A stretch of DNA of 64,000 bases from an uncultured Bacteroidales bacterium (GTDB lineage Bacteria > Bacteroidota > Bacteroidia > Bacteroidales > Muribaculaceae): NCBI GenBank assembly GCA_900544535.1, contig UQVH01000004.1:101680-165679 (forward strand), in the 5' to 3' direction. The notes beneath the pieces were generated by a model that worked only from the letters and a program-made list of their open reading frames with translations, had not been told where the DNA came from and did not search any database. The position numbers and the translations under genes are program-made. Positions within the stretch are counted from its first letter, which is position 1. Every line of letters starts with the position of its first letter. Shown piece by piece: positions 45,471-54,103 of the stretch.

Positions 45471-47111
45471 ATGAAAACTCATCTTATCGACAATATGGCA
45501 AAACGCTGCCTGAAAGTGGCGGCAGTCATGCTCGCCGTCGGAGCCTTCACTGCTTGTGACGACGATGACATCGACAACACATATTCGCGCAATCTGTCAG
45601 TAATCCGGCTGGAGACGTCGAGTGAATATGTCGTGCTTGACGAAAGCAACCCTGACGCTGTGGCGCTCACTTTGGAATGGAATGCCGCCCATGACTATGG
45701 ATATGACTTTATCACTACCTATCAGTATGAACTTGGAGTGGACGGCAGCACGGCAACCGTCAAAGAGTATGAAGATGACGGTATTTTCCGCCGCCAGTAT
45801 ACCAACCGCGAGCTTCAGGAGCTGCTGACCGGACGTTTCGGACAGCTTACAAGCACTCTCTGCACACTCAATCTGTCAGTCACAGCCTCTTTCGAGGGTC
45901 CGCGCGTGGTGGTTCCCGATATCGCCACTGCAAAAGTGCTTGTAAAGACCTATGGACCGAAGCAGTATCTGGCTGACCATCTCTATATCGGTGGTTCGGC
46001 TGTCGGCGATGAGCCGATTGAGCTTGCAAGTTCGGCTGCCAATCCTCTTGTCTACACATGGAACGGCAAACTGTCAGCCGGTTCGGTGAATTTCCCCGTA
46101 AGCTATGCGGATGAAAGCAATGCTCTGTCTCCCCTCCGGGCTGATTGTCCGATCGAGGCTGACGAAATGGAGGCAGTGATGGTCGATGCTTCGGAAGCCC
46201 ACAGCTGGATCATCACAGAGGAGGAAAACTATCGCGTTACGGTAAACCTCATCAACCATACTGTCAAGATCGTTCCCGCAGGCAGTGTTATTGAACTCGA
46301 CCGTCTGTTGATGGCAGGCTCGGCTACCGGTGGCGCAGACATCGAAGTGACCCGTACACTCGAAAACGATCAGCTCTACGCATGGCGCGGACAGCTTCAG
46401 GCCGGTAAGCTCTATCTGCCTATCGAGTTCAACGACGCGACAGCAATCTCGATTGTCCCGAAAGAAGCAGGCGATCATGACATCCATGACGGTCAGGCTC
46501 ATGACTTCACGCAGACAGCTACTGAAAGCGGTGTCGGCGCTTCCTACTGGGAAATTCCTGCCGCCGGCATCTACCGAGTGGTTGTGGATCTCGAAAACCG
46601 CACTGTGACCATCTACTCTCCCGATACGGATCTTAAGAACAAGGTTGTCTCCTACAACAATACGGTTGACGGAATCAATCCCTATTATCAGGAAGTCACC
46701 GAACTGTGGATGTGGGGCGGATTCAACGACGCAGCCCACGACGCAGGTCTTAAGGCCGGATTCCAGGAGAAGTATAAACTCCAGCAGTCGCTTGCCAATC
46801 CGAACGTGTTCGTTTACCACGGTTCTGCGATTCCGCGCGGCACATCGACCGACAACTGGTCGAAAGTCACTGCCACAGGCGCTCTCAACTTCCTTGTTTC
46901 GAGCATCGAGAACAACGTTTACACTTTCGGTTCGACCGCCGATGCGAAGCGCAACTCCAGACGCGGCTACCTTTCAGTGAATAATGGTGAGACGCAGACA
47001 CTTGTTGCCGGACAGTCAGACAACCGCTATGCTTACTTCTGTGTGCCTGAAAACTGTAACTACGTTTGTGTCGACATCGAGAAACTTACCGTGATATTTG
47101 ATTATAAGTAA
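45471..47111 (+). CDS. SusE/SusF-like surface glycan-binding lipoprotein
   Basis: 546-aa outer-membrane lipoprotein. Signal ends in FTAC; the signal begins most naturally at the second ATG (45495, MAKRCLKVAAV). An N-terminal SusE-type Ig domain is followed by three related carbohydrate-binding-like repeats starting LYIGGSAVGDEPIELA (~170), LLMAGSATGGADIEVT (~280) and LWMWGGFNDAAHDAGL (~405), each followed by a YxWxGxLxxG strand. Position after SusD and repeat type fit a starch-Sus-like surface binding protein; the glycan is unknown. Confidence 0.85.
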   Translation: MKTHLIDNMAKRCLKVAAVMLAVGAFTACDDDDIDNTYSRNLSVIRLETSSEYVVLDESNPDAVALTLEWNAAHDYGYDFITTYQYELGVDGSTATVKEYEDDGIFRRQYTNRELQELLTGRFGQLTSTLCTLNLSVTASFEGPRVVVPDIATAKVLVKTYGPKQYLADHLYIGGSAVGDEPIELASSAANPLVYTWNGKLSAGSVNFPVSYADESNALSPLRADCPIEADEMEAVMVDASEAHSWIITEEENYRVTVNLINHTVKIVPAGSVIELDRLLMAGSATGGADIEVTRTLENDQLYAWRGQLQAGKLYLPIEFNDATAISIVPKEAGDHDIHDGQAHDFTQTATESGVGASYWEIPAAGIYRVVVDLENRTVTIYSPDTDLKNKVVSYNNTVDGINPYYQEVTELWMWGGFNDAAHDAGLKAGFQEKYKLQQSLANPNVFVYHGSAIPRGTSTDNWSKVTATGALNFLVSSIENNVYTFGSTADAKRNSRRGYLSVNNGETQTLVAGQSDNRYAYFCVPENCNYVCVDIEKLTVIFDYK

Positions 47112-47133
47112 CTCTTAAAGAATCGAGAAAATC

Positions 47134-48735
47134 ATGTTTATCAACAGCAATATACTGAGCAAGGCTTCCGGCTTGCTTCTCACAGCGGCAATGGCCTTTG
47201 CAAGCGCCTCTTGTTCGGATGACGATGCTCCTGAAAGCGGTGCCAACAGATGGGATATCGCAGGCAACGAAGTCGTGTCCGTCAAGCCCGAACGTTATAA
47301 TATGCTCCGCAATCCTCTGACCGGCTGGGTGATGTATACCGGACTTGGCAACGGACTGAAAGATACATTTTGGGCCGATTATGACCGGATGCAGTCATCG
47401 GCAGGCATCATCAATGTGTCGGATTATTCAAATGTGCTTTTCATCCGTGCCGCCTGGACTTATTTCAACCCTGAAGAGGGAAAATATGCCTGGGATGACG
47501 ACTGCAACACCGTGGAGGCCCGGCGTTTCAAGATGCTTGTCAAAGGAGCCAAGGAACGCAATATGATGCTCGCCTTCAGCTTTATCTGTGACAGTCAGGA
47601 CAAGCATGTCAATTTCACGCCTGAATATGTACGTCAGGCGGGAGCACAGGGCTATGTCACCACAACCGGTTCCGTGCAGGTGTGGTCGCCTTATCCCGAT
47701 GATCCTGTGTTTCAGGAAAAATTCGCAAAGTTCATCCATGACTTTGCCGCCAAGTATGACGATCCTGACGTCACCATGTTCATGAGCGGTACCGGTCTGG
47801 GCAAATGGGGCGAATCGCACACCGTCATCTATTCGACTGGCAACAATGATCCCCGCGAGAGTGTCGCCAACTGGATCACGGATCTCTATATGAATGAATT
47901 CAAGCGTGTGCCCTGTTTCATCAACTACCACCGCGCGTTGCTTGCAACCGCCTCATATACCGACAATGTCAGCGCCCTGACCGAGCGACTGATTGAAATG
48001 GCAGTCGACAAGGGATTCTCTCTGCGCAACGATGCTTTCGGCATGAAGAGCTATTACAGTGACTGGGAACGCAATTTTGCAGCCGCTCACCGCTACAAGC
48101 GTCCGATCATCATGGAAGGCGGCTGGGTGAAGACCTCCCACGGCGGTTCGATCAAGGGTGACGGCTATGCCGACTATGCCGATGTCCGCAAGGGCGAATA
48201 TTATGAAGGCAAGGGTGCCAATGTCAACATGATGGACTTCCGCTATGGCAGCTCTCTGACCGAAGGCGAGACTTGGTCATGGTTCAACGAAGCCTATGAC
48301 CTTGTGACGGAATTCATTGCCGAGGGAGGCTACCGTCTCTACCCCGACAAGGTTTCGGTGCCGGTCAGCGTCTCTTCATCAGGCAGTGTGATAATCACCC
48401 ACCGCTGGTGCAATCTCGGCTGGGGCTACTGTCCGACAAATATCCCTCAGTGGAACCAAAAATATAAGGTTGCTTTCGCATTGCTTGACAAAACGACTCT
48501 CCAGCCTGTGAAAGTTTATGTTGACGAAGGGCCCTGTCTCAACGACTGGATCAAGGGCAAGCCTTCGACTTATGAGTCGCGTTTCAGCCTCGGCGGTGTG
48601 GCCAAGGGTGAATACGAGTGGGCTGTCGGTCTTGTCGACACAACGAAAGACAATGAGATCGGTCTGCATATTTCAGCCAAGGAAGGCATCACGCCTGAAG
48701 GCTGGCTGCAACTCACCACTGTCAACGTCAACTGA
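47134..48735 (+). CDS. DUF4874/DUF4832-type lipoprotein, putative glycosidase (copy 2)
   Basis: 533-aa paralogue of the protein at 38722. Unlike copy 1 it has a lipoprotein signal (ending SASC), so it is membrane-anchored and possibly surface-exposed. Shared motifs: RNPLTGWVMYTG, the GKWGESH motif with E227, FSLRNDAFGMKSYYSDWE, IIMEGGW with E328, GGYRLYPDKVSVPV, and GWGYCPTNIPQWNQKYKV. The two Glu residues are 101 residues apart (100 in copy 1). Catalytic role is inferred. Its TGA overlaps the next ATG. Confidence 0.7.
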   Translation: MFINSNILSKASGLLLTAAMAFASASCSDDDAPESGANRWDIAGNEVVSVKPERYNMLRNPLTGWVMYTGLGNGLKDTFWADYDRMQSSAGIINVSDYSNVLFIRAAWTYFNPEEGKYAWDDDCNTVEARRFKMLVKGAKERNMMLAFSFICDSQDKHVNFTPEYVRQAGAQGYVTTTGSVQVWSPYPDDPVFQEKFAKFIHDFAAKYDDPDVTMFMSGTGLGKWGESHTVIYSTGNNDPRESVANWITDLYMNEFKRVPCFINYHRALLATASYTDNVSALTERLIEMAVDKGFSLRNDAFGMKSYYSDWERNFAAAHRYKRPIIMEGGWVKTSHGGSIKGDGYADYADVRKGEYYEGKGANVNMMDFRYGSSLTEGETWSWFNEAYDLVTEFIAEGGYRLYPDKVSVPVSVSSSGSVIITHRWCNLGWGYCPTNIPQWNQKYKVAFALLDKTTLQPVKVYVDEGPCLNDWIKGKPSTYESRFSLGGVAKGEYEWAVGLVDTTKDNEIGLHISAKEGITPEGWLQLTTVNVN

Positions 48736-50624
48736 TGATGAACGTAGCGAAAAAATATCTTGCATGTGGAGCGGCCCTGCTGGCCTCTTCCTTCAGCGCC
48801 GTGGCGGCAGATCTGTGGATCGAGACCGAATCTTTCTCTGACAAGGGAGGATGGGTGGTCGACCAGCAGTTCATGGACCAGATGGGATCTTCCTATCTTA
48901 TGGCCCACGGGATGGGAATTCCTGTCGCTGACGCCATGACGGAGGTGGAGATTCCGGAAAGCGGTCTCTATACGGTCTATGTGCGTACTTTCAACTGGAC
49001 CTCCCCCTGGTGCAAGGGGGAGGGTCCGGGAAAGTTCCGGATCAAGGTCGGCGGCAAGCAGTTGCCGGAAATGCTCGGAGCCACAGGTGACAGATGGGAA
49101 TGGCAATGTGCCGGAAAAGTCAGACTTCAGGCCGGGCGCCGTGAAATCGCGCTTCATGACCTGACGGGATTCAACGGGCGCTGCGATGCCGTCTATCTGA
49201 CCACGGAGAGTGATGTCACTCTGCCCGACGGTGGACCGGCTCTTGAGTCAATGCGCCGGAAGGCTCTGGGACTTGAGGGTGTGGAACCTGAGGTCAGAAG
49301 CTACGATCTTGTGGTGGTCGGCGGAGGTATCGCCGGGATGTGTGCGGCAGTCGCCGCGGCCCGCGGCGGTATGCAGGTGGCTCTTGTCAATGATCGTCCG
49401 GTGCTCGGAGGAAACAACAGTTCGGAGGTCAGAGTCCACCTCGGCGGTCATGCCGAGCTTGGCCCGAACGAGGGACTGGGCCGCATGATCCGCGAGTTCG
49501 GCCATTCACGGGCCGGAAATGCCAAGCCCGGAGAGTATTATGAGGATGAAAAGAAGGATTCATTCATTGCGGCGGAACCGGGGGTGACCCTGTATCCCTG
49601 CTATCGGGCCGTAGCAGTCGGCTGCGACGGTAGCCATATCGGGTCCGTGACCGTGCGCCATACGGAAGAGAACAACGAGATAGTGCTCAAGGCGCCGCTT
49701 TTCAGCGATTGCACGGGCGACGGCTCTGTCGGTTATCTTGCAGGTGCCGATTACGCTATGGGACGCGAGGCGCGGAGTGAATATGACGAACCCTTGGCTC
49801 CTGAAGCGGCTGATTCGCTGACAATGGGAGTCTCCATCCAGTGGTACACGAAGGACGGCGGAAAACCGTCGCGTTTCCCGGAGTTCAGCTATGGTGTTGA
49901 ATTCGACGATGACAACTGCGAGCGTGTCACGATGGGAGAATGGAAGTGGGAGACAGGCATGAACCGCAATCAGATCACAGAGGCTGAAACGGTGCGCGAC
50001 TATGGTCTGCTGGTGATCTATTCCAACTGGAGCCATCTTAAAAATCATCTGAAGGACAACGCGAAGTACCGCACACGGAGTCTTGAATGGGTCGGCTATA
50101 TTTCCGGCAAGCGTGAGTCGCGCCGTCTGTTGGGCGACTATGTACTCAAGCAGGATGATATTGACAAGAACGTGTTTCACGAAGACGCCTCATTCACTAC
50201 CACATGGAGCCTTGACCTGCATTTCCCCGATCCGCAGAACAGCGAAAAATTTCCCGGCAGAGAGTTCAAGGCGGCCACAAACCATGTGTTCATCCATCCA
50301 TATGCTGTTCCCTACCGCTGTCTCTATTCGCGCAATATCGACAACCTATTCATGGCCGGTCGCAATATAAGCGTGACTCATGTGGCTTTGGGCACGGTTC
50401 GGGTGATGCGTACCACCGGAATGATGGGCGAAGTGGTCGGGATGGCAGCTTCATTGTGTCATAGACACGGTGTCACTCCCCGCGGAGTCTATCAGGACCA
50501 TCTGGACGAACTGAAGGCAATGATGAAGGAAGGGGCCGGAAAACCTGCCGACACGCTGCCTGACAATCAGAAGTTCAATCTGCCCAACGAGCTGCTTGAT
50601 GTGCCACGCATGCTGAAAGAATAG
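48735..50624 (+). CDS. Exported FAD-dependent oxidoreductase with N-terminal sugar-binding-like domain
   Basis: 629-aa protein. Signal peptide (~1-25), a beta-sandwich of ~150 residues (DLWIETESFSDKGGW, GLYTVYVRTFNW, GGKQLPEMLG) resembling galactose-binding/CBM folds, then a FAD_oxidored-type (PF12831-like) domain from ~residue 190 with the dinucleotide motif VVGGGIAGMCAAVAAARGG and NNSSEVRVHLGGH. The C-terminus keeps LFMAGRNISVTHVALGTVRVMRT. Such enzymes occur in many PULs; the sugar oxidation or reduction they perform is not settled. Starts by ATG overlap with the previous stop. Confidence 0.8.
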   Translation: MMNVAKKYLACGAALLASSFSAVAADLWIETESFSDKGGWVVDQQFMDQMGSSYLMAHGMGIPVADAMTEVEIPESGLYTVYVRTFNWTSPWCKGEGPGKFRIKVGGKQLPEMLGATGDRWEWQCAGKVRLQAGRREIALHDLTGFNGRCDAVYLTTESDVTLPDGGPALESMRRKALGLEGVEPEVRSYDLVVVGGGIAGMCAAVAAARGGMQVALVNDRPVLGGNNSSEVRVHLGGHAELGPNEGLGRMIREFGHSRAGNAKPGEYYEDEKKDSFIAAEPGVTLYPCYRAVAVGCDGSHIGSVTVRHTEENNEIVLKAPLFSDCTGDGSVGYLAGADYAMGREARSEYDEPLAPEAADSLTMGVSIQWYTKDGGKPSRFPEFSYGVEFDDDNCERVTMGEWKWETGMNRNQITEAETVRDYGLLVIYSNWSHLKNHLKDNAKYRTRSLEWVGYISGKRESRRLLGDYVLKQDDIDKNVFHEDASFTTTWSLDLHFPDPQNSEKFPGREFKAATNHVFIHPYAVPYRCLYSRNIDNLFMAGRNISVTHVALGTVRVMRTTGMMGEVVGMAASLCHRHGVTPRGVYQDHLDELKAMMKEGAGKPADTLPDNQKFNLPNELLDVPRMLKE

Positions 50625-50685
50625 AAGACAGATTTTCTTGTCAAGTACAAACACCCTCTAACAGTTTTCCAAGTATCATATATCA

Positions 50686-52737
50686 ATGAAAACAAGACTG
50701 CTGACTATTTCGCTTTTTCTGACTGCGGCCTTTGGAGCCGCAGCAGGGGAGTGTTACTCACAACTGTCAGGTGACACTCTGAAGATGGGCAACAGCCGTA
50801 TCGAGCGTGTCTATCTCTGGAACGACGGTCATCTGATCACCTGCCGTGTGACCGATAAACTTTCCGGCAAGAGCTGGACTTCATCCGCCGGAAGTGCAGA
50901 CTTTGTAGTGAACCGCGCTGTTCCTTCCGACGGAAAGATCCGGGTGGAGGAAGTGGCCGGTGACGGCATCCGACCGCCCCGTCTGGTGACCACTGTAACC
51001 TATCGTCTCGGCGATCTGGAGGTCGAACGTTCCTACCGTCTCTATGACGGGGTTCCCGCCATCGCCGTCGACACCCGTCTTCGCGGAACTCTGAGCGGAG
51101 TTGCCGAGAAGGAGGTCAGCGAGGCCGACCGAAGCAATATAGAGCATTCCGGTGACATGAAACTGAAGCCGGTGACAGCCGTCCTTGACCGTCTGGCGCT
51201 TCCCGGACAGCACTGGCGTGGCCGTGCAGTGGAGTTTCGTGATATAACCGATTGGAACAACAATCTTGTCGACGAGCGGGATTTTATCTCATATCGCAAG
51301 ACGAATTACCGCGGCAACATCCTGACCGTGACCGACGGCGATAACGGAGGCGGTTTTGTCTTTCTGAAAGAGGCTCCTTGTTCGGGTGTGCAACTCGCTT
51401 ATAAAGGAGGCGATTTCATCAGCGATTTCGGATCATTCATGGTGACTGGACTCGGAGTGGATGACAAGGATGTCGGCCCGGAGAAGTGGACCAGTACCTA
51501 CGGGTCGGTTCTCTGCACTTTCGGAGAGGATGAACTGTCTGCGCTCAGAGCCTTGAGGACCTATCAGAAACAGTGTCGGGTGCTCGATCCTGACCGTGAC
51601 GAAATGGTGATGATGAACACCTGGGGTGACCGCTCGCAGGATGCAAAAGTCAACGAGGCGTTCTGTTTGGCCGAACTCGACAAAGCCGCCAGGCTTGGCA
51701 TCACTCTTTTCCAGATTGATGACGGATGGCAGGCAGGCAAGAGTCCGAATTCGGCGTCAGCAGGCGGATCGTTCAAGGATATATATGCCAATGCGTCATA
51801 CTGGACACCTGATCCGGTGAAATATCCGCGCGGACTGAAACCGATTGTCGACCGTGGCCGGGAATTGGGCATCGAGATTGGCCTGTGGTTCAATCCGAGT
51901 GTGCAGAACGATTTTGCCGACTGGGAAAAGGATGCGGCGACAATCATAGGTCTCTGGAAAGACTATGGTATCAGGATGTTCAAGATCGACGGCCTGACCG
52001 TCAGTTCGAAATCCGGAGAGGAGAATCTGCGGAAACTCTTTGACCGGGTGCTTGCCGGAACAGACAATGAGGTCATGTTCAATCTCGATGCTACGGCCAG
52101 CCGCCGCGGAGGTTATCACTTTTTCAATGAATACGGAAACATCTTCCTTGAAAACCGCTATACGGACTGGGGGAATTATTATCCCTACTGGACCCTGAGA
52201 AATCTGTGGATGCTTTCGCGTTATGTGCCTGCCGAGCGTCTTCAGATCGAATTTCTGAACAAGTGGCGCAACGAGGCCAAATATGAGGATGATGTTTTCG
52301 CACCTTCTCGCTATGATTTTTCCTATGTGTTTGCAGTCACAATGGCCGGTCAGCCTCTGGCATGGATGGAGGCCTCCAATCTGCCTGAAGAGGCTTTCGG
52401 GATCAGACCTTTGATCGAAGCTTACCGTTCGGTGCAGCATGATTTCCACCGTGGAATCATTTTGCCGGTAGGCGATGAACCGTCTGGCCGTTCATGGACC
52501 GGCTTCCAGTCGTTGCTCCCTGACGGAGAGGGCTATCTGCTGATCTATCGCGAAGACAATCAGCAGGCGGTTGGCACGATTGACACCTGGTTTGCCGACG
52601 GTTGTGAGATAGAACTCACTCCTGTCATCGGCAATGGCGTGAAGCAGACTCTCAGGGCCGGTCGCAACGGCTCACTTGAGATCACCATTGATAAACCGAA
52701 TGATTTTGTGATGTACAGATATAAGGAAAAACATTGA
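50686..52737 (+). CDS. GH36-like (clan D) alpha-galactosidase-type glycoside hydrolase
   Basis: 683-aa exported enzyme: signal peptide (~1-20), N-terminal beta-supersandwich (~25-290), TIM barrel (~300-590) and a C-terminal beta domain. Motifs: MNTWGDRSQD, TLFQIDDGWQAG, and MFKIDG with the probable nucleophile D435 (K-x-D of clan GH-D). ENRYTDW may contribute the acid/base. It would remove alpha-galactosyl or related residues in the periplasm; exact specificity is uncertain, and GH27/GH31-like alternatives fit less well. Confidence 0.78.
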   Translation: MKTRLLTISLFLTAAFGAAAGECYSQLSGDTLKMGNSRIERVYLWNDGHLITCRVTDKLSGKSWTSSAGSADFVVNRAVPSDGKIRVEEVAGDGIRPPRLVTTVTYRLGDLEVERSYRLYDGVPAIAVDTRLRGTLSGVAEKEVSEADRSNIEHSGDMKLKPVTAVLDRLALPGQHWRGRAVEFRDITDWNNNLVDERDFISYRKTNYRGNILTVTDGDNGGGFVFLKEAPCSGVQLAYKGGDFISDFGSFMVTGLGVDDKDVGPEKWTSTYGSVLCTFGEDELSALRALRTYQKQCRVLDPDRDEMVMMNTWGDRSQDAKVNEAFCLAELDKAARLGITLFQIDDGWQAGKSPNSASAGGSFKDIYANASYWTPDPVKYPRGLKPIVDRGRELGIEIGLWFNPSVQNDFADWEKDAATIIGLWKDYGIRMFKIDGLTVSSKSGEENLRKLFDRVLAGTDNEVMFNLDATASRRGGYHFFNEYGNIFLENRYTDWGNYYPYWTLRNLWMLSRYVPAERLQIEFLNKWRNEAKYEDDVFAPSRYDFSYVFAVTMAGQPLAWMEASNLPEEAFGIRPLIEAYRSVQHDFHRGIILPVGDEPSGRSWTGFQSLLPDGEGYLLIYREDNQQAVGTIDTWFADGCEIELTPVIGNGVKQTLRAGRNGSLEITIDKPNDFVMYRYKEKH

Positions 52738-52781
52738 TCTTTACGTAAACAAACATACCATACACGATAAAAAATTCTGCT

Positions 52782-54077
52782 ATGTACCTTAAACGAATAA
52801 TATTCATTATCAGCTTTGTCTTTGTCGCATTTTGTGCAAGTTCGCAGCCTGCGGAGCGTCTCTACAAACTCTCGGTCTATCCGGAGGACGGACAGTGGAA
52901 CCGCAAGCCCGGCGAAAAGGTGAAATTCAGTGTCAATCTTTTCAGATGTGACGTGCCTGAGGGTGACATCGAACTGAGCTATGACATAAGCGAGGATATG
53001 ATGACTCCTCACAAGAGCGGAAAAGTGAAACTGAAAAATGGCCGCGGGACCATCGAGGGCGGAACCATGAAGCAGCCCGGTTTTCTGCGTTGCCGCGTCA
53101 GCATGAAAAAAGACGGACGCGATTATGAAGGGATGGGTACCGTCGGGTTTGCTCCTGAAAAGCTTCTTCCGGTGACCCGGCAGCCGGCTGATTTCAAAGA
53201 TTTCTGGGAAAAGGCAGTTGCCGATGCCCGCAAATGGGATCTTGAGCCAATGATGACTCTGATGCCTGAACGCTGCACCTCGAAAGTTAAGGTATATCAT
53301 GTTTCCTGGATCAACAATGACTGGGGTTCAAGAATGTATGGAATTCTTTCGATGCCCGCCGCCGAAGGACGCTATCCGGCAGTGCTGAAACTTCCGGGAG
53401 CCGGTGTGCGCGGGTATAACGGCGATATAACCCATGCTGAAAAGGGATTTATAGTGCTTGAGGTCGGAGTGCATGGCATTCCGGTCAACCAGCCTGCCGA
53501 GGTGTATGCGGGACTTTACAACGGGGCGCTGAAACGCTATCACTCGTTCAACATGGAGGACCGTGACCGCTATTACTACAAACGGATTTTCACCGGTTGT
53601 GTGCGCGGGATTGACTTTATCGAACAACTTCCGGAATACAACGGCTGTCTGGCCACTTTCGGGGGCAGTCAGGGCGGAGGTCTGTCGATTATTATCGCCG
53701 GTCTTGACAAGCGCGTCAAAGGTCTGGTGTCGTATTATCCCGCCATGAGCGACATGGCCGGCTATACGGCCGGACGTGCCGGCGGATGGCCGCATACTCT
53801 CAAAGACAAGAAGTTCCACACACCGCAGATTCTTAACACTTTGGCCTATTTCGACGTGTCTAGTTTCGCACGCGAGGTGAATGTCCCCGGATTCTATACT
53901 TTCGGCTACAACGACATGGTCTGCCCGCCGACAACTACAATGTCGGTATATAATGTCATAGATGCGCCAAAAGAACTCCGGATTGCAGAAACAACCGCTC
54001 ATTATGCCTATGCAGAGCAGGGGGCTGCCGCCTGGAACTGGGTGATGGATTTTCTCAGGAAGTGTGCGTCAAACTGA
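52782..54077 (+). CDS. CE7-like acetyl esterase (acetylxylan esterase / alpha-beta hydrolase)
   Basis: 431-aa exported esterase. Signal peptide (~1-22), an N-terminal beta domain of ~110 residues, then an alpha/beta hydrolase similar to AXE1/cephalosporin-C deacetylase. Triad: S296 (GGSQGGG), D378 (YNDMVCPPTT) and H407 (TAHYAY). The CPP motif after Asp is typical of CE7. It probably removes acetyl groups from the glycan before the exo-glycosidases act. Acetyl specificity is inferred. Confidence 0.83.
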   Translation: MYLKRIIFIISFVFVAFCASSQPAERLYKLSVYPEDGQWNRKPGEKVKFSVNLFRCDVPEGDIELSYDISEDMMTPHKSGKVKLKNGRGTIEGGTMKQPGFLRCRVSMKKDGRDYEGMGTVGFAPEKLLPVTRQPADFKDFWEKAVADARKWDLEPMMTLMPERCTSKVKVYHVSWINNDWGSRMYGILSMPAAEGRYPAVLKLPGAGVRGYNGDITHAEKGFIVLEVGVHGIPVNQPAEVYAGLYNGALKRYHSFNMEDRDRYYYKRIFTGCVRGIDFIEQLPEYNGCLATFGGSQGGGLSIIIAGLDKRVKGLVSYYPAMSDMAGYTAGRAGGWPHTLKDKKFHTPQILNTLAYFDVSSFAREVNVPGFYTFGYNDMVCPPTTTMSVYNVIDAPKELRIAETTAHYAYAEQGAAAWNWVMDFLRKCASN

Positions 54078-54103
54078 TTTGAAGATAACAAATGTATGAC
54101 ACC

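Noticed and set aside
45980..47100. Repeat-driven recombination in the SusE-like gene
   Set aside because: The three internal repeats are diverged protein domains with no long DNA identity visible.
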